Made by a program: the position numbers and the translations under genes. The notes under the pieces are model-generated. The model saw nothing but the letters and a program-made list of their open reading frames with translations, ran no database searches and had not been told where the DNA came from. From assembly GCA_914767885.1 (NCBI GenBank), contig CAJZBQ010000048.1, forward strand, positions 186,001 through 250,000: 64,000 nucleotides of DNA. The letters are read 5' to 3'. Origin of the DNA: Blepharisma stoltei. Its lineage: Eukaryota; Ciliophora; Heterotrichea; Heterotrichida; Blepharismidae. Below are positions 53,152-63,785 of the stretch, in pieces (within the stretch, counting starts at the first letter, position 1; each line of letters opens with the position of its first letter).

Positions 53152-56100
53152 ATGGCTTCTCTTATTTCCGGTAACAAATCCAAACGCCAATTTAAGAAAA
53201 AATCAAAAGCTTCAATCATTGAGAAATCCCCAAAAATCTCATCCGAACCTAAATCAGAGTGGCCTATGGTCTCTAAGGAAGATGAAGAATCTCGTCGAGA
53301 TTGGCTATTTATTTCAGACCAAATGAGCAAAGTAGGAATAGTAATTGCTGAAAATATTCAAGGCCAACAAGAGAAGCACCCCAAATTAAGAGGAAAAACC
53401 CCGCTTACTCGCTCAGTAGAGACTCAAGGGAATCTTGTAACCTCTTTGCAGAATGTTCAGTCCATTTTAGATAAAAGATCCCTTTTACAAAGAACAAAAA
53501 GCCTCGAAAAACCTTATCAAGAGCCAAGCCTTAGCCAAGAAAAAATGATTATTTATGCACTAAAAAACATAGGTGCCTTATTCAATAAAGAAAACTCAAG
53601 TATCCTTTTTAACTCTTGGCCCTTGATTTTCCCTGGGGAAAATATCCTTGGAAATTGTCCAGAAAAGTTCATCAGTCAGCCACCTTTGGCATTTTTGCTT
53701 ATAAATGATGCTTCTTCTAGCATCCGGGTTGAAGTAGCTTCTACTATAGCTTCAATTATAGCAAATTCGCCGCTTCTTAAATGGCAAGACAATTTAGAAA
53801 ATTCAGGGGCTGCCCACGCTTTGAATAAGCTTTCTCATTCCTTAGAAGGAATAATTTATAATATGCATGAAGCATTGGGTTATATTTTATCAAGAAACGA
53901 GCCTAAAGAAATTGTCTTAGCTGTTTTAAAAACAGCAGAAGCTTTGGTTGGAAATACTTCTTACCTTAAATTTTCTGCAATTTCTTTACCGCCTCTAATA
54001 GAGACTGTAATAAGACAGCTCGAAAAAAATGACATTGAAATTACTAAGGCGATGATTTCGGTGCTTACATGTGCCTTTAAAGAAAATGTGGAAGAAATGG
54101 TCCAGTTTTTGACCCCACAGTTTGTTTTTAATTTTATAGACTCCAATGATTTATTGAAAGAAAAGCTGGAACTTTTAGCAAAAATTACGAGAAATTATTC
54201 AGCTTATATTGGGTTTTTGACGGATTGGCTTAAATCAAAATTAGATGACCTTTTGGTTTGTGAAGATGCTGAAATACAAAAAGCAGCTTTTAAGATTATT
54301 GAAGAATATATCAGAGGAAACCAAAATTGCCCACTAATAGATTTGGCAATTGATAAGATGTTTTATTTAATCAGGAAAAAGAGGTTTGATGACTTAAGCT
54401 GCGCTTTTGATGTTTTGACGGTTATGCAAAATTTCAAAAATTTTTCAACAGAGCAGTTTGAGGAGCTTCTAAGATTTTTGAAGCATTATGAAAAATCTCA
54501 GGCACCTTATACACTTACACTTACTCCCACTCGTGAGTGAACAAAAACATTGGAAAAATCCCTATTTTTGCCTAAAAAACCCATTTTGTGAGTTTTATGA
54601 AAAAATATTTTGATATATATGTGGCAATTATTATTATAAAATCTCTAGCAAATTCTATTTGATTTTTAACAGCTATATTTTAAAGCATAATCCAATTTTT
54701 ACGAATTTGGGTTTTTTTAAATTTTAAAAAAAAATTCATTTATAAATTTAAAAAAAAAAAATAAATCCTTATGAGAGAACAAAATTTTTTGTTCGCACAC
54801 GGAGGGGAAGTTAGGAATAGCCTTTTAAAACTTATAGGGACACTATTCAAGACTAAAGCCATGCCAATGCATTTTTGCCCAACTGCAATAAATATTTTAT
54901 TAAATCATAAAGAGTCAAAAGACCTCAAGATTGCAATAAGCTGGGCTGCAGCAATTTCAAGCTTTTGTACCAATCCGTTATGTTTGGATAGGCTTGACTT
55001 AATTTATAAAATAATCCACGAAAACAGCCAAAACAAAAAAGAAAAAATTGTTTCCAATGCGATTATATCCACAGGAAACTTATTTAAAAACTTCTCGAGA
55101 TCAGACCTTGGAGATTATTTTAAAGATTTTTTTGATATTTCGGTCCAAGGACTGTCGCATAAAAATGCAAAGGTAGGTTGGGATTCCTGCAGAGCATTAT
55201 TTGAATTCTTCGGGAATAAAAATATGCCACATAGTGAAATGGCTGATGTTTTGATACCTGTTTTAATAGCTACTATTCGAGAGCAGAAAAACTATAAGAC
55301 GAAATGAAAAGCAGCTCAAATGCTAAGCCCCCCGCACTTGATCGAAAGACATCATTGATAGTTTCCTAAAACTGGGAAAATTAAACCCTATTCCTTAATC
55401 AAAAGGACTTCCATAATTTCAAGAATGAAAACACTCCCCTATCCAACCATAAATTTAACTGCCTATCTTTTAAAATAATGAATCTTATTCGCTCCCTTTA
55501 AATTCGAACAAAATATCTTGTCTCAATTTAGATAGATTAAAAAATTTTTTAAAATTTGAAAAAATATAAATTGACATATACCTAAAATTTTAATTTCTTT
55601 TATTGAAAAATTAATTTAAAAAATCAATCTATTTGGTGAAAAAATTGTTTAAACAGCATTCTAATTGTAATACTTTCATTAAATTAAGTCAAAACTAATT
55701 TTATAAAAATTAGTATTTCAATTTTAATTTATTTAAATTGACATAATACTTTGAATTTTAATTTATTTCAAAAATTAATCTATTTAGTGTGAAAACTGTT
55801 AAATAATATTCTACTTAAAACTAATTTTATAAAATTAGTATTTTTACATAAAATTTTTGTATTAATAAAAAAGTTTGTTCCAACTTAAAGTTAAAGTACC
55901 CAAAAAATGGAAATTTTACAGATATTTTGTTCCAATTTAAATGGGAGAGTTAATTTTTATACCATATAATTGCCCCTTCTAAACAATTCTAATACTTTTT
56001 TAGAATATTTGCTAATATATTGCATACTATAGCTCTTGTGGATAATTTTATATTGAAAAAAAATGTAATATAAAAATTAATTTTAACAAAAATATATATA

Positions 56101-56627
56101 TATTATTCAAAAGAGTAAGAAAATTCAATAAAGAGCTTTTAAATAGGTCTTCAGATATCCTAAAAGTTGCAATTGATGGGCTAGAATCCATAAAAAGCTT
56201 GCTAGTTTTTGATGCAAAAACTCTCAAGTATGAAAGAGGGTTTAGGCAAGAAGCTACTAACTGTATAGTTTATATCATTGAAAATACCCAAGAATTTACC
56301 CCAGAGCTCGAACCATTTTTAAGCCAAAATGCTTTAGAGATCTATGGATGAATTAAATGGGCTTTATCTGATATAATTATCCAAAATCCCGATTCGATGC
56401 TTTTGGAGCACCCAACTATCATTTCAATAAAAAAATTCTCAGAAAATATTTTATCATGGGTCTCAGTCCATCCAGAAATCCAAATCTCATTCGGTCTACT
56501 AGAAAAATACAGAAAATTATCCCTTTTCAATGAGAAAAAAATCTTCAAATACTCAAAGCAATCTTTAATTGTCAAGAACAGCGACGTTATCCTACCCATA
56601 AATCCATTGAGCAGCGAGTTCTTATAG
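53152..56627 (+). CDS. HEATR6: HEAT-repeat protein, HEATR6-like
   Basis: The DUF4042-type region is seen in residues about 190-330: FLLINDASSSIRVEVASTIA, HSLEGIIYNMHEALGYILSR, VLAVLKTAEALVGNTSYLKF, LPPLIETVIRQLEKNDIEIT. More HEAT repeats follow, e.g. NAKVGWDSCRALFEFFG and DVLIPVLIATIREQKNYKTKW with TGA as Trp. A MITE (54524-54810) is removed in frame, PYTLTL to RNSLLKLIG. A longer insertion zone (about 55330-56105) includes a subfamily-2 MITE, and the frame resumes as RVRKFNKELLNRSSDILKVA to TAG 56625. The joint of that last zone is unresolved, so the final 170 residues could be a separate gene. HEATR6 has no well-defined biochemical role. Confidence 0.68.
54524..54810. mobile_element. MITE copy 11, shortened (287 bp)
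   Basis: TTA at 54521-54523 and 54811-54813; right end GGAGGGGAAG is mutated from the usual GGAG. Lies in the HEAT gene. Confidence 0.85.
55492..55948. mobile_element. MITE subfamily 2, second copy (about 457 bp)
   Basis: Ends CTCCCTTTAAATTCGAACAA and inverse TTGTTCCAATTTAAATGGG. The internal AT-rich part repeats itself once (AATTGACATAA, AGTGTGAAAACTGTT), making it longer than the copy in NCBP1. It lies in a wider non-coding zone, 55330-56105. Confidence 0.72.
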
Positions 56628-56653
56628 ATAAATAATAGATTTCATTATTAAAT

Positions 56654-58387
56654 ATGAGAAATTACATAATTGATGTAGAGAAGGAATATATCAAATCTGC
56701 TATGCATGCCCTTGGGATAGAGCCAAAAGAATTAGAACGTAAAAGCATTGATGATTTTTATGATAGAAATATAAGTGAAGAAGTTCAACAGCTGAGATAT
56801 GATTATTACAACAGGGTGTTAAATGAAACAGTTAAAAGAATCAGAGCTTACTTAAAAGAACAAATACAGAAAGGTCATTCAGCGTTCAGTAAATTTGATG
56901 CTAAAGCTTCTTATGATGAAAGCACTCAAGATAGAAGCAAAGGGGACGAATTAGAAGAAATCAAGAAAAAGAACAGAGAATTGATCATAAACACCATAAG
57001 TGAAATGGACAACCAAATAAAAGGACTTAAAGCCATTGAGAAAAAACTAAAAATAGTAGCGGATACTAGCTCTCTCTCTATAAGCAAGTAAACAAAAAAT
57101 TATACTATTATGCGTTGCATAAATTTCTTATGGACGTTTATGCGCGCCATTTTCATATGAAATTTCAAATTATGAATTTGCCGCACTAAAATCTGCGTTT
57201 TGAAACGCATATTTGGTTTTCACATACCAAATTCAAATTGGCATGCATATGCATGATAAGAAATTATTGCAATATATAATATAATTTTTTAAATATTAGT
57301 AATGATTATTACAATAAAAACTTATATAAATATTATAAATTTAAAATAAACCCCTCTTTATATCTAAAATTCTTCTTGCTTAGGGAGGAATAAGCAAGAA
57401 ATATTAAAAAATAAGCAAAAAGAAGCCTCAAGAAAAATACCAAAAGACAGAGATGTGAGCTACGAAGCAAGCAATACAAGGACTTCATTGAAATCACATG
57501 GACAAAAAAAAGCTTATGAAGATGGGGATAGAGCAAGAACAAGTTCAGTTAAATTAAGAAAAAATGATGATAAGAGAGCATATAAAGAAAAACTTGATAC
57601 AGAATTTTTAAGTACAATCGATGATAAATTATCAAAAATCAATGAAAAACTTAACAAGTCAAGAGATAAATATAGACAAAATATTAAGCAAAAAAAAGAA
57701 GTCGCATCAAGAATTGGAGAAAAAGCTGAAATTATCATGAAAACAGTTGAGCGGTCAATAGAAGAAGAATCGTCTGAGCTGGCAAGCAAAATCTTCACTA
57801 AACACCGAGAATCACAAAATAGGCGAAAAGAATATATGCAAATTCTAATAGAAAAACGAAACGACGAAAAAAAGAAAAAAGAAGAACGACTGTTAAAAGC
57901 AAAAGAAAAACTTAAAGAAGGCGAAGAACTCGAAATAAAAAAAGCCGCAGCAATTGAAAAAAGGATGGACTACTCCATGAAATTGATAGAAAAAAAGCAA
58001 GAAAACTGAAGCAAAGAGCTCGAAATCCGAAGCGAGTTACAAAGACTAAGAGACGAAGAAGCCATACTCAATGCAGAACGGCAAAAAAGAGCTTTGTAAA
58101 GAATAATTAGGAAAGCACGTCGAGATCATGTTCTAGAAAGACACATGCAAGACAAAATTAGAATCGAAGCCATCAGACAAGAAAAAGAGCAAGAAATAAA
58201 GAGGAAGCAGGATTTAGCATTTAAAGTGATGATAGAAAAAGAAAGAGCCTTTGAAGCAGTTGCAGCAATAAGGAAATCCCCTGATTCAAAGCTTGCAAAA
58301 GATTTAATGAGACAGTTTAATGTAAGTCCCGCTAAAGCAACGCCAGTTGCACAGCAGGATAATTTAAAGAAAATTGCTACTTTGTAG
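56654..58387 (+). CDS. Lys/Glu-rich coiled-coil protein with IES and intron
   Basis: 464 residues once a 324-bp insertion (57067-57390) and a 15-nt intron (58096-58110) are removed; the sum is divisible by three. Long charged helices: EEIKKKNRELIINTISEMDN, DDKLSKINEKLNKSRDKYRQ, RNDEKKKKEERLLKAKEKLK and HMQDKIRIEAIRQEKEQEIK. The intron removal gives KRALKARRDHVLERH. Charged single-helix and coiled-coil proteins of this kind are frequent in ciliary basal-body and axonemal structures; no specific family is recognised. Its last 11 bases overlap the end of the convergent SEL1 gene. Confidence 0.7.
57067..57390. mobile_element. Diverged MITE-like IES (324 bp)
   Basis: TA at 57067 and 57391. Ends GCTCTCTCTCTATAAGCAAG and, inverted, TTCCTCCCTAAGCAAGAAG resemble the AGCAAGC subfamily. 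The interior has several short palindromes (e.g. TGCGTTTTGAAACGCA at about 57201-57216). Removal joins KIVADT to KQEILKNK in frame. Confidence 0.68.
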
Positions 58388-59192
58388 GTTTTAATTTTTG
58401 TATATGCTTCTCAAACTTTACTCTAAACCTTTCTTCACAGTCGTCTGGAAATCGACACATATTTAATAATCGTAACGCCAACGCGTAGTTGCATGAAAAG
58501 ACATTACTGATTTCACCTGAATGCAACTGTGCTTTATAGCGGTCTTCACATTTACAATCAAACCCAACTGTTATTCTTAAATAATAGTACGCTTTATATA
58601 GATCTTTTGCAGCAGATTTTCCTTTTAGATACAGCTTTGCAAGCATAAGAGAAGCTTCAGGGCTCTTAAAACTAATTTCTTTAAGGATTTTGATTGCTAA
58701 TTTCGGATTTTTTCTTATATGTGCGGCTCCTTTTATTAATATTTTAGCATATATAATTTTCGCATCAGCTAGCTCCCCCTCGTGAGGTTAATTTCTTTTT
58801 TTAAAAAATTTATATATAAATTTTATAGAAAATTTTTTTTTCAAAATTTTAAAAATATTCTAATTTGCAAAATTTGGAAAGCAAATAAATATTAATTTAT
58901 TATAAAATATATGTTTTAAAGCGAGATTTGTTTAAAATTAAACAGAATTAGCTATAGATTTCATTATACTAATTATCATTTATATATCAATTTTGTTCAT
59001 AAAAAATTGTTTTATTAAAAAATTTTGTTCGCTCACGGAGGGAGGTTTTGGGCAAAAAATAGGGATTTTTCTAATGGTTTTGTTCGCTCACGGAGGGGGG
59101 AGTAAGCCTTTTTTTGCTTCTTTTTTGTATTCTTCCTTCCAAGACCTCTCCAATATCCTGACAATTTCTCTTAAAGGGGTTCCACTCTCCAT
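58377..59192 (-). CDS. SEL1-like repeat protein, interrupted by a MITE
   Basis: 160 residues. Starts at ATG 59192: MESGTPLREIVRILERSWKE. After the MITE (58773-59102) is removed, KKEAKKG joins LADAKIIYAKILIKGAAHIR. Sel1-type repeats follow: PKLAIKILKEISFKSPEASL, MLAKLYLKGKSAAKDLYKAY and YYLRITVGFDCKCEDRYKAQ. The A..LA.LY..G.....D...A pattern is typical of SEL1/TPR-like adaptor repeats. Stop TAG 58377-58379, inside the last codons of the opposite gene. Confidence 0.7.
58773..59102. mobile_element. MITE copy 12 (330 bp)
   Basis: Flanks TAG (58770-58772, mutated) and TAA (59103-59105). The left arm is shortened (CTCCCCCTCGTGAGG). Inside the SEL1 gene. Confidence 0.87.
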
Positions 59193-59241
59193 TTAATTAT
59201 TTCTATTTATGGATAAAGATTGAAGTTAACAGCAAAATTCA

Positions 59242-59728
59242 TTAAGGCTTTTTCAATGTATTTTTATATGTTGAAAACTGATTTACATGTATTTGATCAC
59301 TTAACATCTTGTACCGCAGTTTTATAGGGGTACTTCTTTTTAAATCCTCAAATGCTTCAGAAGAGCTTTTGGCGCCCTCATAAGCTGGAAAGAAAGGCTT
59401 TTCCGAGTCTTTACTTGTTATTGGCACATTAATTTTCTTCGTGATATCTGAAAAACATAATGATTTTGAGTCGCGCTTGTGTTTGGGTTTTGGAATTTCT
59501 TTTTTATCAAATGATAGCTCGGCGTTTTTTTGCTTGAATTTTTGTAGGCCTCTTGAGTATGAAAATTTAGGAAAATCGTTGTTGCGTGAAGGTGGACGAG
59601 TTCCTGAAGGCTGAATACAGATATCTTCTGGAGAAAAATCTGGGATTGCACTTTCTGCTCGAAATCGTAAGTTTTTACGATTGCTTCGAGAAGCTGATGA
59701 AGCTCTTGAAAAGTATTTTGTGTGTCAT
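59242..59728 (-). CDS. Hypothetical protein, start not found
   Basis: A continuous frame from about 59728 to TAA 59242 reads SRSNRKNLRFRAESAIPDFS, IQPSGTRPPSRNNDFPKFSY, KQKNAELSFDKKEIPKPKHK and DSEKPFFPAYEGAKSSSEAF. The composition looks coding. There is no in-frame ATG before a TAA just upstream, so the 5' end is probably cut by an IES or intron. No family recognised. Confidence 0.48.
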
Positions 59729-59799
59729 TAATTTATCTATGATTAAGGCAAATTAAAATCCTAATTTATTTAAAACTTGATTTATGACTAATAAATATT

Positions 59800-62389
59800 T
59801 TAACAGAATTTATTTAGAGCATAATATTTAGCTAAAGAACTCATAGGTGGCTTTGGGAATTTTTCTTTAGATTCAGCTTTCTTTTTTTTCGAAGATATAG
59901 GGAGATAGCTTTTGATTATTAATGGCGAATCCAAAAGGCTTTCAACTTTTTTGAATGCTTTAAGAATATTTTTTTTCATTTCTGCTTCTAATTCGTCTCT
60001 TTCTTCGCTGTATTCATCTACTTCAGAATCTGAGCTATCAGATTCACTCTCCATTATTTGTGGCTCATCCCTTATACTATTTATGATATCTGCCATCGTT
60101 CTTCTTTTTGGAATCACTACACGTTGGGTCGTTTCTCTTTCTTTTAGAAGCTCTTTTTCTTTTTCTTCATCACTTTCTGTCATTTTATTCCTTTTTCTCA
60201 ATCTTTCAAATTTTCTTAATTCTTGGTCTTCCTTATCTCTATCCCTAATTTCTATATATTCTAATATAGTTTCTCCTAAACATTTCCCTAGTCTATGCAA
60301 ATTTTCTTCGGTAAACGCAATTGTAGCTCTTTCACTGTCTAAATATCCATGTGAGGAAGATTCAACTGTATAGGTATATGGCAATTCAAGCTCTTTTCAC
60401 ATAACTAAACGTGCTGTTTTACGTTTGCTAGCTTCATTTCGGAACCTGCAAGAATAATAGCGGAACATTTCTGTGGTTTCGCTTATAAGTTTGGGGAAAA
60501 CTTTTATTTTGCAATATTTTTCTGAGTGAAGAGGGTAATGTGGCCCATACATGAAAACTCCTTTTTTCTTAGAATGGGCATGCAAATCAAAATAAAATAT
60601 CAGCTTGTGGACAGAGCTTATGGTTGCTGCTTTACTTTTTAGATGATAGATGACTGGATTTAATTTTGGGTTCGGGTCTTGGAAGCTTCTATTTAGGTCT
60701 TCTCCTGTCAAAGAGCATCTTGTATTTCCTACAATAACACCATCTACATTTAGCATAGGGACTATTTTGAAAACAATTTTTTTCCTCAGCTTTTTGGCTT
60801 TTTTGCAATTTCCTGTGATAAATTTTAAAAATCCTTCCATTACTCATGACCCATGGGTTTCTCCAGGATGAACTCTTGCAGTCATAAAAACAGCTTCTTT
60901 TTCTTCTGAATTACTAAAATCAGTAACAGTCAGCATTGGTGTTTCAACCCCTCCTAAGCTTTTGCAAAGAATTTCTTTCCTCACAAAATCATATTTTTCA
61001 AGCTCTTTCAGCAATTTACATAATTTTGTATAGCTATAAGGTACAGAGTAAGCAAAAAAGACAGTGTCATTTTCATGAAATTGGAATAAGAATGACAAAG
61101 AATAGTAATATCTATTGACTAAAAGTCTGTTTACTTTACTACTAGTATACGTAATATTGTAACCACCTTTTACTCAGCCAGTTTTTTCGCGGTAAATGCA
61201 TGGCATTAGTCCTTGTGTATATAAACTGTTGCGCGCTTACCCCCCTCCGTAAGTGAACAAAACCATTAGAAAAAACCCTATTTTTTTGCACAAAAACCCA
61301 CCTCCGAGAGCGAACAAAAATTTTTTTAAATGAAAAATTTTTTATGGAAAAAAATTTTGATATATAAGTGATAATTAGTATAATGAAATTTCGAGCTAAT
61401 TCTGTTTAATTTTAAACAAATTTCGTTTTAAAACATAAATTTTATAAGTTAAATTAATATTTGCTTTCCATTTTTATAGAAGCGAGATTTTTTTAAATTT
61501 CGAAAAAAAAATTTTATAAAAAAATTATATATAAATGTTTTTTTAAAAAAAAAAATAACCCCCCTCCGTGAGTGAATAAAATTTTTTGTTCACTCACGGA
61601 GGGGGGAGTTAGAGAAATTGACTATGTTAAATTTGACCTCCCTTGCATAGCTTTTGTTAGATACTTTAAAATAATATCACTGATTATGACCATAAGTATT
61701 TGAATCTGTCCTTAAATATAAATCGTACTCATTCTCTTTTACTTTTACAACTTTATCTAGGTTTCCACATTCGAATTTTGATGAAAATTCGAGCTCTTCA
61801 GGCTCTAGGCCTTCTTTCATCCCAATAAAAGGGCGATTTTCCTTTTTTGGTTCATTCTTTTTTTATAGTATTAGAATTTATATAATAATGTTTTCATGGG
61901 GTTCCAATTTGGAATAGAATTAATAGATCTTATTATGCAAAAATGGATTTAGCATGCCAACTAAAATATAAAAATAGCATAAAGCTATACAAGTTCCCAA
62001 GCATGTTTTATTCTTGGATTAATTGAAAATTTATAAGTGTCAGGCCCTGAAAAAGTTTCATTGAGTTCTAAAGAATCTTCAGGCCTGTATCCGTTAAAAA
62101 TAGCATTTTGTGCAGGAATTCTGTCATATGTAAACGATAAAGGTATTGGACCGTTTTGCAAAAGCGAATTCGGCCTTCAACTAAATAGGAGTTACCCAAA
62201 CATCATGTCAGGTTCTAAGCTGTGCCCAGATTCTGCTAAAGGAATATGTGGAATTATTTCTAATTCAGGTTTTTCTTTTAATTTATTATTTTCTTGGTGG
62301 ATAGGGGTTTTGTTTTTTATGTCAAGGTTAAAAAGAAGTTCATCTTCTGAGTTTTGCTCAAAGCCTGAATCTTCGCTAAACTCGGTCAT
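59800..62389 (-). CDS. Cytosolic carboxypeptidase (AGBL/CCP, tubulin deglutamylase family)
   Basis: M14 peptidase motifs in order: FECGNLDKVVKVKENEYDLY (N-domain), ARVHPGETHGSWVMEGFL (zinc HxxE; W is TGA), VPMLNVDGVIVGNTRCSLTG, DLNRSFQDPNPKL, DLHAHSKKKGVFMYG (third zinc His) and YTYTVESSSHGY (catalytic Glu). The N-terminus starts MTEFSEDSGFEQNSEDELLF at 62389, and a 15-nt intron (62181-62195) gives DMMFGWRPNSLLQNGPIPLS. The C-terminus is a long acidic/lysine tail. CCPs remove polyglutamate from tubulin and regulate cilia. A MITE (61240-61608) and an AT-rich gap (about 61860-61990) interrupt it. Across the MITE the simple joint leaves a frame offset, so that junction is unsolved. Confidence 0.88.
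61240..61608. mobile_element. MITE copy 13 (369 bp) with damaged left end
   Basis: TTA at 61237-61239 and 61609-61611. The left end starts CCCCCCTCCG instead of CTCCCCCC, so a few terminal bases are lost. In the carboxypeptidase gene. Confidence 0.87.
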
Positions 62390-62404
62390 TCTGTATTTAA
62401 AAAA

Positions 62405-62944
62405 TTTATTAGAATTAAAATGATGCAGAGATTATTCGATTTTTAAAAGGAGTTACATGAGGATTGGTATTGCTGAAATAGGGAAAAATTAAATGAAATT
62501 ATTATTGTAGGAAGCTTAAAAGAAAAAAAGAGCATCAGAAAATCATAATGAATTTAAATCAGAAAATGTGCAAATATGAAAATAATGAAAGTAAAAAAGC
62601 GCCTATAGTAAATAAAGGAAACAAAAAGATTATAATTTTTATAATTTATTAATAATAGAGATGGCAATCTTTACTCTTGTGAAGAAGGAATTGAAAATAA
62701 ATTTATAAAATTAAAGCATTCCGCTTTAGATAAAGAAAACTCATATTTGTAGTAAATAATATTAATTCTATAGTAAACAATTTATTTTCATCAAATACCT
62801 GCTGCCCAAGAAATCAATTAATATTATTTCATCCAGTTAGATCTCTTTTGGAAATTAAATACAAATGGTCGAAGTTTTTAATTTAGCCTATCCTATTCAA
62901 AACTTGTAAAAACAATAAATCTTCTACTCTTTATAACTATTAAA
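62405..62944. other. AT-rich intergenic region
   Basis: Between two divergent genes. No frame above 50 codons and no repeat family seen. Confidence 0.5.
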
Positions 62945-63750
62945 ATGGAAAGAAAGCTGGAAAATTCACTTTCGATTCCTGCTCTCATTGGAGCAGAAGA
63001 AACTGAATTACAACTCCTGCCTTCAAGCATCATATTTTACTATGATTCAGAAACAGATCCTATCCAAATTCCTAATGAGAAAGAGTTTTTACAATTGTCA
63101 GTGAAAATTTACTTTTCGAAATTTCTCAAAAAAACTGACCAAAAGAAGAAAAAAAGAAGTCTTTGTGAAATTTTGCACAGTTCTTAATGAAAACTTCCCT
63201 CCAAACACAGACAATTCCAGCAGATTCGAACAAAGAAACTCGAATTTTATGGCCTTAGACCCAATGAATCTTATGAAAAGAAACGAAAATTATAGTGTCA
63301 AGCTAAGGAAAGACCAGAGAAAAGATTTTTTTTCAAAAGAAAAGGCTTAGATTAGATGATAGAACTGAAGAAACAGAAGATGAAAATGAAATGCCCAATT
63401 TTTCTTTGCTAAATCCCAAAGAAAAACTCTTAGAACCTATTCAGGAAACCTTCAAATACTCCTATAAAGTCTCGGTGGGCGAAAAAATTCTAAAACTCAA
63501 GTTCAAACTAAGTATTAAGCAAGAACAAACAGATATGAATTTAAGAGAACAAACCAATAATGAAATTACAAAATTCAAAAAATTCTCTGAAGAAACTGAG
63601 CATCTAAAATTGATGGAGATGGAAAGGATAAAACTGATGGAAAAAAGATGCCTGAAGAGAAATTTATATGAAGAGCATGGAAAACAAGAAAAAAGAAAAA
63701 TTAATAAATTGGGACTTGGCCCTGAAATAAAGGCCTCTAAGCAAGAATAA
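62945..63750 (+). CDS. Hypothetical charged protein with intron and apparent frameshift
   Basis: ATG 62945 opens MERKLENSLSIPALIGAEET. A 16-nt intron (63165-63180, GTGAAATTTTGCACAG) gives KKRSLFLNENFPPNTDNSSR. Near 63326-63333 a run of eight T leaves the frame one base out. With seven T it would read on as QKKRLRLDDRTEETEDENEM, then PNFSLLNPKEKLLEP, to TAA 63748. The C-terminus is a charged helix (KLMEMERIKLMEKRCLKR). No family recognised. The T run may be a sequencing error or a true defect. Confidence 0.5.
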
Positions 63751-63785
63751 TCTCTCTCTCTACTCTTTATTTTAAATGCTTATTA

